Below are positions 27,379-38,696 of a stretch of DNA of 64,000 bases, one piece after another. Source of the stretch: Budorcas taxicolor (Eukaryota > Chordata > Mammalia > Artiodactyla > Bovidae). The stretch covers positions 10,744,001-10,808,000 of the forward strand of contig NC_068928.1 of the NCBI RefSeq assembly GCF_023091745.1, given 5' to 3'. Numbering within the stretch: position 1 is the first letter of the stretch; each line of letters opens with the position of its first letter. The position numbers and the translations under genes were made by a program. Under the pieces are notes generated by a model. It worked only from the letters and a program-made list of their open reading frames with translations. It ran no database searches and was not told where the DNA came from.

Positions 27379-30300
27379 CTGTAAGGGAATTAAGAACTAG
27401 ATTTTATAGTTGGTAACATTTTAACTTTAAGTTCATCACATTGCAGAAAAACAGTTCATTTTACAAGCGAGACAACAAAGTATAACATTCAAGAACATAG
27501 AGAGCAGTGTTAGTGGCAGAGACAAGTATTCTGACTGGTCCTATCCACCTAACCACATTTAATAAAATACAAGTTATGTTTAGGTGATGACTTTAAGATC
27601 AAGGATAATGACTAAAAGGGGCTTCCCTGGTAAAGAATCTGCCTGCCAACGCAGGAGATGAGAGCTCAGTCCCTGGTTGGGAAGATCCTCTGGAGAAGGA
27701 AATAGCAGCCCACACCTGTCTTGCCTGGGAAATCCCACAGGCAGAGGAGCCTGGCTGGCTATAGTCCACGGGGTTGCAAAAGACTCAGACACAACTTTGC
27801 AACCAAATGACGACAACATAATGACTAACAGCTTAATACAATCTTTGAGAGTTATAGGAATAACAGGAAATGGCCTTATACAATCCAGTAACACGCTGGT
27901 ATTCTTAAAGACTAGTATTCCATTATTAAAAATGGTCTGTTTCCCAGTCACTGTGGTATCCTGTCTGCAATCCCTTCATACACACTTCTACATAAAAACC
28001 ATTAGAACATAAAGGACAAAACTTAGCTAACCTACCAAACCCCTAATCACAAATAAGAAATTCATAGTATGTGCCCTGAATGCTAGTTTCTGCTAAACAA
28101 TATACATATTTCTTCCTGAAAATTAACATAAATGTGACTTTTGCAAGTCCAGAGAAGTGCTGTATTAAGGTTGCTTAAAAATAGAGTTACCTGACAGATG
28201 AGAAGAATTGGCTTTTGAAATTCAGCTTGACATATTGAACAAATATCATCCACGTCTGAACACTGTCTCTTGCTGGCAGGGACTCCGTAACTCTATATAA
28301 AGATAAGGTTCTGTTCCTTAAATACATAGGTGATACTGTATTTCTCAAATCTCCAAGGAACTAGGCATTTGAAAACTTTCCCAAAGGATATAAACATTTC
28401 AAAGCTGACTTATGTATGCAGAATCATGTCTGCATCAAGGTGAACTCATTACATTATACATAAAAAGAATCTTGGAAGATTGTTAGATTCCCAAATAATG
28501 ATAGTGCTTGGAATTCAAATGGTTTAAGAGACCAAGCAATGTAAAATACAAGAATTATGCAGTCTATATTCATGTACTATGTAACCCAGTATTGCCAAAT
28601 TGAGCCACTTACTACCTATGACACTGGTTTAAAGTCAATGCTGAGCTTGGTTGGCTGAATGTAACTCATGTAGAGACTGCTTTAGATTTCTGTGCTCCAC
28701 ACTGGAGATCGATTTAATAGGTCCAGATATACCAGAAGGTAACCCAGAAATCTAATTTTTGAAAGCTTTCCACATGAGTTCAATATGAAAAAGGTTTTGG
28801 GGGACCACTAAACTGTCCCACCACTAAATCTAAAAATAATTTTAATTATCATCTTTATCACAAAAACTAGCATTTAGTACTAGCAAAGAATGATAAAATT
28901 TTACAAAAGAACTGTAATTGCAAAACATTACTTGGATAGCGCTCTACTGTCAACACAAACCTTTGAATTTCCTTTTTTAAAGTCCTAAAAAAAGTTTCTC
29001 ATCTTGTTAAGATCTTATAACTTCCTTACAAATTCAGTAGAATTTAGTCATTAATGGGGTATGACAAAATGCTATAAATGAGATCATCTTTCTGTAGAAA
29101 TGATGTGGAAAATGTAGCTGAGGAAAAGAACACCCAAGTTTCAGTCATAGTCATGAGACCGAAAGTGTGACATGACTTAGCAACCTGAGGCTATGATCTA
29201 AACTTACTTTCGAAAGTTAACAAAATCAAAACTCAAAGGATATAAATTGAAAATTAAAATTTTTTTGAGATCAGAGATAAGATACTGATGATCTTGATGC
29301 CAATTTCCCTTCAGTAAATGCCATTTAGAAGAGTACACTGCACATGTGTATGCTGACAAGCCTTTAAAATAGCACTCTTGTCTGGCACAATTCAGACTCC
29401 CTTCAGGTGAAAATATCCTGATGATGACTGCCATTTCCAGGGCAACATTAAGGAACATGAGAATCTCAAGAACAAAACAGTGCTGATGACTGTGATAGTC
29501 TCTTAATGCTTCATGGAGAAAATACCAAAGGCACTTCAGCGCAAGCTCATTAGATTGACTGCTACAGCAGAAGCCTAGTACAAACATAATCAATCGATTA
29601 TGTACTCCATAGCTAAATTCAAAAGCTAAAGTCTGGATTTTATTGTATCTTTTTAAGGAAAGAAGTCTGAATAGGATGCAGTGAAACTTGTTACTGTGTT
29701 ACTATCTTAGGGGAAGGGTGCCCTGGCCAGTTTAGTCCACTTCATTGGTAAAATCCTGTTTTTTCAAACACACATTATTAGACTGGCATTCTTGTAAGTC
29801 AAAGTCTCATGAGTCCTGACCACTTAACTGTTGAAGTACCTAATGGACTCTATAACTGAGAATCAAACTCTGAAATCTGGTGATCACACTTATATACTGA
29901 GAACCTGAGGCTAATAAATAGCAAATGAGCCATTATCATTTGAGCTATGACAGACACCCTTTCTCTACAGTTTGTTACATCAGTAGAATCATTGATGTAT
30001 AATAAAGTTATAACTGACAATGGAATCTCAAGTTTAAAGTTTATTGATACTGTCAAGAACTTATTTGTGCATATGGAATTCAGTATTGGGGAAATGTTTC
30101 CAGTAAGAAAATTCCAAGGGACATGATTTTTGGTAGTAAGCTTTCTTCATATACACAATAAATTATAAACAGTTTCACAGAAGCTGAATAGGAGTTAATG
30201 AAAACACACAAAGCCACTAATTGTGGATTAAAAGAGGAACAAAAGTTCATATGATTTTTGAGGGAATGTTTATAAAAGGTTAAAAATGTCAGGTGATCTG

Positions 30301-33300
30301 AAAGGGCAAGAGGCACACTCAAATACACAATTACTTCATCAACCATCAGGTGTTGTCAATGCACAAGTTAAGAAACGGGTCACAGAAATAAAACCTCTTT
30401 ATCATCATAACCCCAAGTGCCAAAGTACTAGAAGTATTTCTAAACAATCATGTAATATAAGTCTGCATTTGTAACTGCTGAACTAAACCAATTTTACAAT
30501 GAAAAAAGGTAAAAAGTTTCCTATGATAAAAAATACTTACTGGTCGTGTAACAAATATTCGCAAAACCCGTCTGAAAGTTCTCAGGTGTCCAAAAAAGTC
30601 CAGAAGCTGAAAGGCAAAATAAATCCTAATTCATTAATTCAAAGAGCTATCTCTGTTAAACTTAGAGATTAATGCTAACATCAAATACTGCTATTAACAA
30701 TGCTCATTGCATATCACAATGAATCATTTCATTCTAAATATAAAGTCCAATTATGGGATATTTTACTCAACTTATCAATTTCAGCCAACTCGTAACCAAA
30801 ATGAAGTACATCTGAATGCCTAGAGTTACAATCTGGTCAAGACAAAGATATACTTAACTAAATCAAATATATACTTAACTAAATCAAAGCAATTTTACCT
30901 GGTTCACATGTCCTTAACATATTTAAAGTTTCATAAAATGACTAAGTTGAGGGGCAGGACAAGATACTCCACTAGTCTGAGAATTACGTACCTGACAGAT
31001 GCTACTGATGGGGGTGGGTATGTTCTCTTCTACTCATTCTCTCCCTTAAATACTGCATGCTACACGGAGGTCCACTCCCCCAGTAAAATCTGAGAACCAC
31101 TGGATTAAGATAAAGATACCTATTTCCTTTTCTCCATTTCTAAGTATAGAATCTGCCATTTATTTCAAACTAGTGATATGAAGATTATAAAACAGTTAAA
31201 GACAAAATCAGTTACAGGTAAAATCTGTAAACATTATTACATGAATCATTATAAATGACAAAATTTATTATGTTACCTACTTTTAGTATGAGGTAGAGTA
31301 AAGCCAGCAATATCCCAAGACTCCATCTAGTTACATTACCAAACTCCCCATAGCTTATAAGGTAACGAAACCAAACTGGTATGGGAACAAAAGTTCGGTA
31401 ATACTGACATAATTCTTCTAAAAGCATATACCAATAACCCTAAAAAGGAAGAAAAAAGAAAACAGAGCCAACAAAGCTACTTATATACACAGCACAAATA
31501 CTCCATATTGGACTGAGAGCATCGTGAGTATATGGCACAACAGCACAACTATAAAATTAGTATTCATAATGATTATGACTGACAACCTCAACTTGGTTCT
31601 TAGATGTTACAGTCACTGGTTTGTTTTCAAAAAATTTCTAGAGAGTGACAGTGAAAATGTTTTATGTACAATAAAATATCTTGCTGACTACAAAAATGTA
31701 AAGTTTTAACTGAATATGAAAAAACACCAAATAACTGCATATAGTCAGTTATCAATTATCAATAATGCCCCGGAGGAAAACAAGTATAAATGTAAATATT
31801 TTCCCATATATGATGTGGGGACTGATTTTTAGATTATTCCAAAGCAAGTATTGTATTATTGATTTTATTGGAAGGGATATCTTGTTTCAATAGGTCTGAG
31901 ATAATATAATAATTAGGTTATTGAGCAAACTGGAAAATTATAAAAAGAATCATTTAAATGGATGAGATGGTTGGATGGCATCACCGACTCAATGGACTTG
32001 GGTTTAGGTAGACTCTGGGAGTTGGTGATGGACAGGGAGGCCTGGCGTGCTGCGTTTGATGGGCTCGCAAAGTCAGACGTGACTAAGTGACTGAACTGAA
32101 CTGAAGCACTGATACGGTTTGCTAACATCTTTCCAATAAAACATATGAGCTTACCTTAGATTTAAAAGGCATGATGAAAGAAGGCACCAATAAAATAAGG
32201 CATTTTAAACCCATGAAGAGGAATTTCAGAATGAAGTCTGTAATTCCAACAACCCAAAGTACTTCCCAGAAGCTTGAATAGTCCAAAGTAGGATTTAAAA
32301 AAATTAAGCTACCAAGAGAAGAAAAACACAAAACTTACTAACAGCAACATAAAAAGATAAAAACATCAAAACTTACTAAAAGCAACATAAAAAGATAAAA
32401 GTGCTGACAGGGGTTCTAAATTTGCTACCAAATAATGTGTAAAAAATAGGAGTTTGACAAGATGCTAGAGTTTACGTAAACAGATTATTTTGGTTATTTT
32501 AAAGAGACTTTTAAAATGTTTTAATTTCAAATCTTTCCTCCTTAAAGAAAACAAAGAGTCTTCCTAACTTGTCATGATTGACATCCTCTAGCCTGTAATC
32601 TAAAAAATTCACAAATAATAGATATCTGTCATTCTCTCCTTAACCAACTCCAGTCAAGATTCTCATCCCTCCTTTCCAGTGAACTGCTTCTGTCAAGATC
32701 ATCAACTCCCTCCCTCTTGCTAAATTTGAAGGTCACTTTCCCCCCTTCCCGCCTTGAAATATTTTCTGCCTGGACTTCTTGACACCACTCTCTTCGAGTT
32801 GCCCTCATATGTATGGTCTAGTTTTTCTTAATGACTGCTTCTTAAGTCTCCTTTGCTGCTACTCTGGCTAACTGTGGGCACTGTCCAGTCCTAGGCCTTC
32901 TTCTCAGTCTATACTTTCTTTCCTTGGTTCATCTTATCAAGTTCCATGTTTTTAAAATATCCACCATGTGCTGATAACACCAAAATTTACAGCTCTAACC
33001 TCTACTCTGACTTATGACAAATAACTATAATCATTTTAACAGTTCTACACCTGGCCTCTCAAACTTAACATGTTCAAAACAAAATTACTGATTTTCCTTC
33101 AAAACCACTTCCTTCCCCAGTCTTTCCTAGCCCAGTAAATGGCACCACCATCCAGCCAGTTGCGTAAGACTAAAAAACCCAGGCATCACCCTTGATTTTT
33201 CCTCTCACCCACCCACCCAATCCAATCTGAGTGGTATCAGCTACACCTACAAACTATATCCTAGATTTGTCCACATCTCTCCAATACCACTGAAACCCAG

Positions 33301-36300
33301 ATTTCTAGTTATCTGATTAAAGCTGAAAATTCAGAACACTTCCATCTGACATGGAAACTGATCAACTACTGTTCTTTAGCAAGTTTTCTTCTAAAAACAA
33401 ATATCAAGTGTTCTCATCACATGTACACACAAGAAGGTAACTAAGGGAGGTGCTGGATATGTTAACTTGATTGTGGTAATCATTTCACAATTTATACATA
33501 TATCAAAACGTTGTATATTTTAAATATATACAATTTTTATTTGTAAAAAATAAAAAGTCACCAACAATAATCTAATGGTATTTAGTAACTATTGATTATA
33601 TAAGTAAAAATTTTAGTATCAAAAGTTATTTATTGAGCACTTGCTATGAGGTAAGGCACTGGGTATAAAACATGAATAAATCACTTTAAGCTCACTATCC
33701 TGGAACTAGACAAATAAGTAAAAATTGAACTCCAACAGTAAGTATGTGCAAGTAAAACTTTACAAAGTGCTATGGAATATATGATTATATAAAAATATGT
33801 GATTGTGCACTTGGGCCTCTAATTACCTGTAGTAAAGTGACTGAGAATGAAAGGTGTAATATAAAAGAACAGAAGATCCTGCTAAGAATACCAGTAACCA
33901 AGCACACTGAATCTTTGAGCACCTTTCCTGAAAAATAAATAATTTTATAATTTATTACTTTGAATTATGCCAGAATTTTAAATATCATTTATCTATTTTA
34001 ATGACTAATTTATTAACTTAAAATGTTTAATTTCTCTTAAAATATAGATTTGTTAAATTGTACATATCATTCTATTTTATATAGCTTTAATGAACAAAAC
34101 AACACAAATTTAAACAGATTTTTAAAATACAAGCTTCCTCATTGTGTAACAACATTATCTATGTTTCAAAGCCAAATCTTCTACAAACTGACATAAAGAA
34201 CCCACCTAAATGAAAACTTTACTTCTGTAGCTCCCTATATTTGCCTTCCTGACAAAACAGGCATGTAGAAATCCATTAAGTTATCAGGGTTTATAATTTT
34301 AAAAATTCTCATACAATTCAGTAAGAATAATTTGTTTTTAATCTGTTTTATAATTAAGTTTTAATTACTAGTTTAATTAAAAGTTTTACTAGTTTTAAAC
34401 CCTAAATTAAACTTTTATGGTTTGATAGGTTATAACTACAAATTTTCAGGTCAAAATATATGATTCTTTACACAGACATAACCCTTTAAAGTTGCTTGAA
34501 GGTGAAATTTTATAAACTAATCCTGTTTTCCCAATAATTTACAAGAATAGGACTCTGACAATTATTAAGAAAAAACTTCTTGGGTTTAGTTTTAAATAAG
34601 AGAAATCTAAATAATTCAATACCCATTTGTTCAGTGTACACTTTTAAGTATTTTAAATCTTAGAGTACAACGCCTGAAGTTTTAAATAATGGCGTGTAGT
34701 CAAATTAACTTAAAACATGAAGGCACTTGACAAATCAGACCATATGGTGATCTGTCTAGGTTTTAATCCGTCTAGTTTTTATTTATCAGGAACCCAACAT
34801 AGAAAGAAAATACAGTGAAACAATTCAGTATTAGAACAAATCATTTATTCCAGGTCATTTAGGTAACAATATATTATGGATGTTCAATTATACCTATGTA
34901 AATTTATCAAATAAACTATCTTAATTCCTATTTCTCTCAAAATGAGCATATAATTCTACAGGGAAAAACATTTAATGATTTTTTAGTTGCTGGTTATACT
35001 TACTCTTAGAAAAACCTGATTTACAATGCTTTTGTTTGCATATATAAAAGTTGTAAGCAGCCCAATTCCAAGAGAAATTCCTGTTAGAAAATAAGGTCCA
35101 GTTAATTGAAATTAAAAAAAAAGAGCTAACACAATGACATGATTTTAAAGGAAGCATATACAATTTTAAAAGCTAACAGAAAATAAGAAACTGAAATACA
35201 TGAAGTAGATTACCAATAGACAGAGAATTAGCTGAATATAGCAATGAAACAACTCAATGCTTTATCATACCCTACCTGTTATATGCTGCATAACAAGTTT
35301 GACTCCCAGAATCAAAATATATGGAAGACTCTTCTGCAACCACTTGAAGAGATACCGGAATTCTGAGAAGGAGCTGCTGCCGTGATCTCCATACTCCGTG
35401 TCGCTATCATCAGGTTGCCTGGCTTCACTGTGGGAGTGACTCCGTAAGCGACTATGTACACATCCATGGGTACAGCTGTGGACACCTGACCTTGTATTTC
35501 TGGAGCTTGGATTTTCAGCACATTCTTTAGGTAGGGAGCTTATCTGGATATGAACATCTCCAGAATAAAGACAGGAAGCTTCTCCTGTCAGTCTTGTTTG
35601 GACACACTGGGAGGCTGAGGCATCCTCACTGCCTGCAGCACCTGAAGGGCTGTGCAGTTGACTACAGTTGGCTTGCATGGCCCTTGAATACTTGTTCTGT
35701 GATTTCTTTGCTTCAGGGCTCTGTCTCCTAAAAATCAAAGAGCAGAAACTATTCTAAGTGAACAGTTAAGTACAGGCAATATGTGGCTCACTTGGAATTG
35801 GTTATTCGCCAAAGGAGAGGCTGGTAATCTCAGCAGATGAGTTATTTCAGGTTATCTAGCACTCGACACTAGACGACTCCTTCCTCCCCACTGACGCGAA
35901 GGCTCTGCTGCCCTATGCAAACTATCTTTCAGGGAACATCTGCTACAGAAAAAGTTGTGCTTCAGATGCCTCCAGTTCTCTGACAGAAGGAACTGGCAAA
36001 ATACTCAAAGTATGGGTGCCCAGCAGATGTTAATAGTATTAATAGTACTCATTCATACTAGAACACTCAGTACATTTACTCCGCGCAACTAGAAGAGTTA
36101 ATCTTTTTTTTAATGCCTACAAAGACTAGGAAGAAAACATCAAATCTTAACTCCCTATTAAGCAACATCATGCGTAACTGATACTAATAATAAACGTTTC
36201 ATTTAGGTGACCTACAAATTTCCTTTTATGCTGAAACAGCTTTCCCGAAGCTAATAAGAAAAGTTTCCAATAATAAACACCAAGAAATCTTACTCTTCCC

Positions 36301-37080
36301 TGCCACTCTCAAAAATATCTTTAAAATAAGACTTTGGGAGTCACCGTGTAATTGCTAAACGACTATTCTGAATAAAGATAATTACGTAGTCTGCACATTA
36401 AAAATGCGACTCTGGAGGGGTGGGAAATCCGGAAAGAAAGCATCGGCATCCAAAGATCCCTAAATGACGAGAGTGGGTGGCCGTCAGAATCCAGTTGAAA
36501 AGCAGAGCCTTTCTGCCGTTTCCGTAGGAGGAAGCTGGGGTTAACGTCAGGGCAAGTTCCGTGTCATTCTATTTCATTTCTAGGTCTGAAATTTTTTGTT
36601 TTCAGTGACTGTTGGGCGGTTTGGTTTTTAGTGCTCTTCACCAAAGGCTTTCACCGATACTCCATCGCCACGACTGCCCTTTATTTCCTCCAATCTCTGG
36701 AGACACCGACGCCGGATGGGTCAGTTTCAGCGTCTTTTTCCATAAATAAAACCCGAGACCCCTCCCACTTCCCTTCAAGCATGAAGCAAGAAAGGGGAGA
36801 GAAAGGGAAGAAAAGTAAAATGCAAACGGCTCTTCCGGAATCTCCAGGACAGATTTTTCCACCCACGTTCGAGCTTCGAATGCCTCTGTTATTCTCCCCA
36901 GAGCCCACTTCGCCGCGGCCCCTCTCCTCCTTCGCCCGCTTCCCACAGGCCTGACCTCTCATGACGATGAGCGGACCGAGGCCCAGGCAGCGACGGCAGG
37001 AACAGCGAGAAACGCCGTCTCGAGGCCTTCAGTGAGAGCCATCACCTTCAGACCCCGTCGCCGGCAACTCTGGCCCAGCT
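27244..37080 (-). CDS. RNFT1: RNFT1, RING finger and transmembrane domain protein 1, nine exons
   Basis: RNFT1 is a multi-pass membrane protein with a C-terminal C3HC4 RING finger, regarded as a membrane-anchored E3 ubiquitin ligase of the ER. Exons on the minus strand: 1 (ending 36956), 35276-35727, 35004-35080, 33827-33927, 32155-32308, 31281-31439, 30541-30606, 28191-28292 and 27244-27378. All have AG/GT borders and the frame stays open. From the exon 2 border there are 414 codons plus stop. Order: Ser/His-rich soluble N-terminus, about six hydrophobic segments, then the RING. Exon 1 has no in-frame ATG, so the start used is probably 35678 in exon 2, giving about 398 residues. No internal stop or frameshift, so the gene looks intact. 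It is convergent with RPS6KB1, as in human. Confidence 0.95.
27379..28190 (-). other. RNFT1 intron 8
   Basis: 812 nt. Contains one sense-strand Bov-tA SINE (27616-27817); the rest is unassigned. Confidence 0.7.
27605..27828 (+). mobile_element. Bov-tA SINE with target-site duplication
   Basis: The head 'ggggcttccctggtaaagaatctgcctgccaacgcaggag' is tRNA-derived and the body is a Bov-A unit ending 'ggggttgcaaaagactcagacacaact'. ATAATGACTAA direct repeats lie at 27605-27615 and 27818-27828. Lies antisense within RNFT1 intron 8. Confidence 0.9.
28191..28292 (-). CDS. RNFT1: RNFT1 exon 8, first half of RING
   Basis: Starts after 'tatatag' with AGT TAC GGA: SYGVPASKRQCSDVDDICSI then CQAEFQKPILLICQ. 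Gives the first CxxC (CSIC) and the third Cys (LLIC) of the RING. 102 nt, whole codons. Donor 'gtaact'. Confidence 0.95.
28293..30540 (-). other. RNFT1 intron 7
   Basis: 2.2 kb, AT-rich. I recognise no young repeat and no extra exon. Several short open frames (for example 29204-29593 on the minus strand) have no splice or family support. Confidence 0.6.
30541..30606 (-). CDS. RNFT1: RNFT1 exon 7
   Basis: Short 66-nt whole-codon exon after 'gcctttcag': LLDFFGHLRTFRRVLRIFVT then RP. A basic amphipathic linker between the last membrane segment and the RING. Donor 'gtaagt'. Confidence 0.93.
30607..31280 (-). other. RNFT1 intron 6
   Basis: 674 nt, no recognised repeat. A 21-base direct duplication 'atatacttaactaaatcaaa' lies at about 30849-30889. 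Confidence 0.6.
31281..31439 (-). CDS. RNFT1: RNFT1 exon 6, membrane segments
   Basis: 159 nt, 53 codons, after 'tcctttttag'. Begins GYWYMLLEELCQYYRTFVPI and continues through VWFRYLISYGEFGNVTRW to the hydrophobic SLGILLALLYLILK, a transmembrane helix. Donor 'gtaggt'. Confidence 0.95.
31440..32154 (-). other. RNFT1 intron 5
   Basis: 715 nt. Holds a short plus-strand BovB 3' tail/ART2-type fragment at about 31957-32105 very close to the donor of exon 5. Otherwise unassigned AT-rich sequence. Confidence 0.6.
31957..32105 (+). mobile_element. BovB 3'-end fragment (ART2/Bov-tail type)
   Basis: Reads 'gatgagatggttggatggcatcaccgactcaatggactt', then 'ggtgatggacagggaggcctggcgtgctgc' and the end 'gactaagtgactgaactgaactgaa'. 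Only the last 150 bases of BovB are present. It sits 50 bases from RNFT1 exon 5. Confidence 0.85.
32155..32308 (-). CDS. RNFT1: RNFT1 exon 5, membrane segments
   Basis: 154 nt after 'tctcttggtag'. Completes a split Ser codon, then LIFLNPTLDYSSFWEVLWVV and GITDFILKFLFMGLKCLILL, ending PSFIMPFKSK. Two hydrophobic segments. Donor 'gtaagc'. Confidence 0.95.
32309..33826 (-). other. RNFT1 intron 4
   Basis: 1.5 kb. A 38-base direct duplication is at about 32331-32400, just upstream of the exon 5 acceptor. An L2 LINE fragment in plus orientation covers about 32560-33310. Confidence 0.65.
32560..33310 (+). repeat. L2 LINE fragment
   Basis: L2 3' coding-region pattern: 'ctggcctctcaaacttaacatgttcaaaacaaaattactgat', 'cagtaaatggcaccaccatccagccagttgcgtaagac', 'aaacccaggcatcacccttgatttttcctctc' and 'tgagtggtatcagctacacctacaaactatatc'. 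Ancient, many indels. Confidence 0.7.
33827..33927 (-). CDS. RNFT1: RNFT1 exon 4, membrane segment
   Basis: 101 nt after 'aaaaatttatttttcag'-like tract. Encodes ERCSKIQCAWLLVFLAGSSV then LLYYTFHSQSLYY, a clear transmembrane helix, and ends with AG of a split Ser. Donor 'gtaatt'. Confidence 0.94.
33928..35003 (-). other. RNFT1 intron 3
   Basis: 1.1 kb of very AT-rich sequence. No repeat or exon recognised. Confidence 0.6.
35004..35080 (-). CDS. RNFT1: RNFT1 exon 3, membrane segment
   Basis: 77 nt after 'tattttctaacag'. Completes Gly, then ISLGIGLLTTFIYANKSIVN and QVFLR. Part of a membrane helix. Donor 'gtaagt'. Confidence 0.94.
35276..35727 (-). CDS. RNFT1: RNFT1 exon 2, soluble N-terminus and first membrane segment
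   Basis: 452 nt after 'ctttgatttttag'. It starts inside an Arg codon, then RQSPEAKKSQNKYSRAMQAN. The first in-frame ATG is at 35678 (context GGGCCATGC, a G at -3), the most likely initiator. The N-terminal part is rich in Ser, His and Cys (for example GVHSCTHGCVHSRLRSHSHS), as in RNFT1. The end, YLFKWLQKSLPYILILGVKL, is the first hydrophobic segment. Donor 'gtaggg'. Confidence 0.94.
35728..36955 (-). other. RNFT1 intron 1
   Basis: 1.2 kb. No repeat recognised. GC content rises toward 36880 as the CpG island begins. The donor of exon 1 is 'gtcagg' at 36955. Confidence 0.7.
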
Positions 37081-37480
37081 CGGCGACGGCGCGCGCGCTC
37101 CCCGACGTCCTCACGTGCGCGCGCCCCGCCCCCGCGCGACGCGCCGAGGGCCGGGCTGCGACGGCGGGGCGGGGCGGAGGCCGCCGGTGGGTGTGGGCGG
37201 TGAGGGGAGGCGTGCGGCGGAGGACCGACCGCCGGCGTGGGCGTTTAACAATAAGCGTACGTGCGTCTGTTTGGGGCCTCCAGAACCTGCCCTCGAGGGA
37301 GGAGCCTGCAGTTGGGGGCCGACCTGGTCCCGCCCCGGCTCGCCCGGCCTCTGGAGGCTGCTCTGGCCTTTGGTCGCTTGGCTCGCGTCGGGCGACTCGT
37401 GAGGTAGAAGAGCCACGTTGGCGAGGGTCGGCGCGCCCCTGAGAGGGCGGGCGGGGCGGGAGCGTTCTGGTGTCGGCCAC
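36880..37480. promoter_or_regulatory. CpG-island promoter of RNFT1
   Basis: Dense CpG and GC-rich sequence in an AT-rich surround. Contains an E-box CACGTG at 37112-37117 and a double GC-box at 37166-37177, plus several other GGGCGG motifs, and no obvious TATA box. It covers RNFT1 exon 1, so it is the RNFT1 promoter. CpG islands often fire in both directions; a divergent transcript to the right is possible but unseen. Long frames here (36959-37480 minus, 37032-37442 plus) result from the lack of AT-rich stops. Confidence 0.85.
36956..37080 (-). other. RNFT1: RNFT1 exon 1 (5' UTR or non-ATG coding), with uORF
   Basis: The frame that continues into exon 2 reads FSLFLPSLPGPRSAHRHER and joins at GAG AG/G, matching the human N-terminal region as I recall it. 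In this frame stop codons lie at 37048-37050 and 37042-37044, and no ATG follows. The position of the recalled human Met is TTC (37009-37011). In another frame a 27-codon upstream ORF starts at ATG 37042 and stops at 36959, just before the donor. The transcription start is not determined. Confidence 0.75.
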
Positions 37481-38130
37481 CTCAGCTGACCCGCTTGTGA
37501 AGTTGTAACTGAACTGGGTTTTTGTTACATTCCTAAAGTTGCTCTGTGAGAACGAGGCCCTGGCGAAACCTGAGGAGATCAGGAGCAGAGAGAAGTGGGG
37601 GATGGTTTGGGAGAGAAGGGGGTGGTGTAAGTATCAATAGAAGTTAAGAGTTTAAAAACCCTGTGGGGTGTAGAGAACGCTGTACTATCTTCGCGGTAAT
37701 TGTTAACCTAAAACTGTTCTAAAGTAAAAGATTTATTAAGGAAAACTTTAAACAAAAGAAACAAAAAACCCGAGCCAAAATATATTCTAAACGATATTTA
37801 ATTGTATTCTATGAATCTGCCCCATTCGCGACAACTACCAATAGCCTTTCTACTTTGAACCTTAAGTTTTTTATCTTTAATTTCTAGAAGTTGACGTCAA
37901 GTAAATCTTGGCGGTCTTTCTATAGGTCTTGAAATTAAATATAGGTCTTGAAATTAAATATTCCATGCCGCTGGTGAGCTGTTCAGTCCTTCCTCACTAG
38001 AGGGTAAATTTCACACATACGCGCACATGTCATGAATTGAAAATCTAGTGGGAAAAGTGATACTTTTTTTTTTTCTTAATTTGGTCTCGATTTAAATGGG
38101 GTCTGTGATTTAAACCATTTGAAACTATTC
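37481..38130. other. Upstream flank of RNFT1 promoter
   Basis: No exon or repeat recognised. A perfect CRE-like palindrome TGACGTCA lies at 37892-37899, and a direct duplication of about 19 bases ('ataggtcttgaaattaaat') at 37922-37960. Confidence 0.5.
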
Positions 38131-38133
38131 ACA

Positions 38134-38335
38134 ACATGGCTCAGAGGATGAGGAATCTGCCTCAGTGGAAGAGACCCAGGTTGGATTCCTGGGTGGGGAA
38201 GATTCCCTGGAAAAGAGAATGGCCACCCACTCCAGAATTCTTGCCTGGGAAATCCCATGGACAGAGGAGCCTGGTGGGCTGCAGTCCATGGGGTGGCAGA
38301 GAGTTTGCAACGACTGAACCACTAACACACACAGC
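38134..38335 (+). mobile_element. Bov-tA SINE
   Basis: A diverged tRNA head ('gaatctgcctcagtggaagagacccaggttgg') followed by a Bov-A unit ('cactccagaattcttgcctgggaaatcccatgg', 'ggagcctggtgggctgcagtccatggggtggcagagag'). The minus-strand frames at this spot are repeat shadows. Confidence 0.85.
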
Positions 38336-38696
38336 TTACACAACAGGTTTGCCCGTTAGTTTGATGGCGTGTGAATTTTGAGGCTCCTTAATCATGAAAT
38401 TGTGTGCACCTTATTTCCTTGTGTATCAGAGTACAGCTGAAATCACTATTTAACCTGAATTAACCACTTTGAGGATATGCTTAAATCAGATTATTTTTAT
38501 TACCAAACCATTTCTTTTGGTTAAAAAGGCATTCCCCCTCCTTCCCACAACAGGTGTTAGATCTACTTCCCATTGTCAATTAAGATATTACTAGATATTT
38601 TTGTTTGTTTTGGTTTTCATTTTCTGTTTGTTTTTTGATATATGGCTCCATGAACTTCACAAAGTCTTCATGACAAATTAGGTTCCTTTGTCAGAA

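Noticed and set aside
29204..29593. 129-codon minus-strand frame inside RNFT1 intron 7
   Set aside because: No splice-site logic, no known family, and it lies between two well-defined exons whose phases already match.
36959..37480. 173-codon minus-strand open frame across the CpG island, and a 136-codon plus-strand frame at 37032-37442
   Set aside because: High GC removes stop codons by chance; both strands are open at once, the composition is Arg/Pro/Ala-rich, and no family is recognisable. Only the last 27 codons (from 37042) are kept, as a possible uORF.
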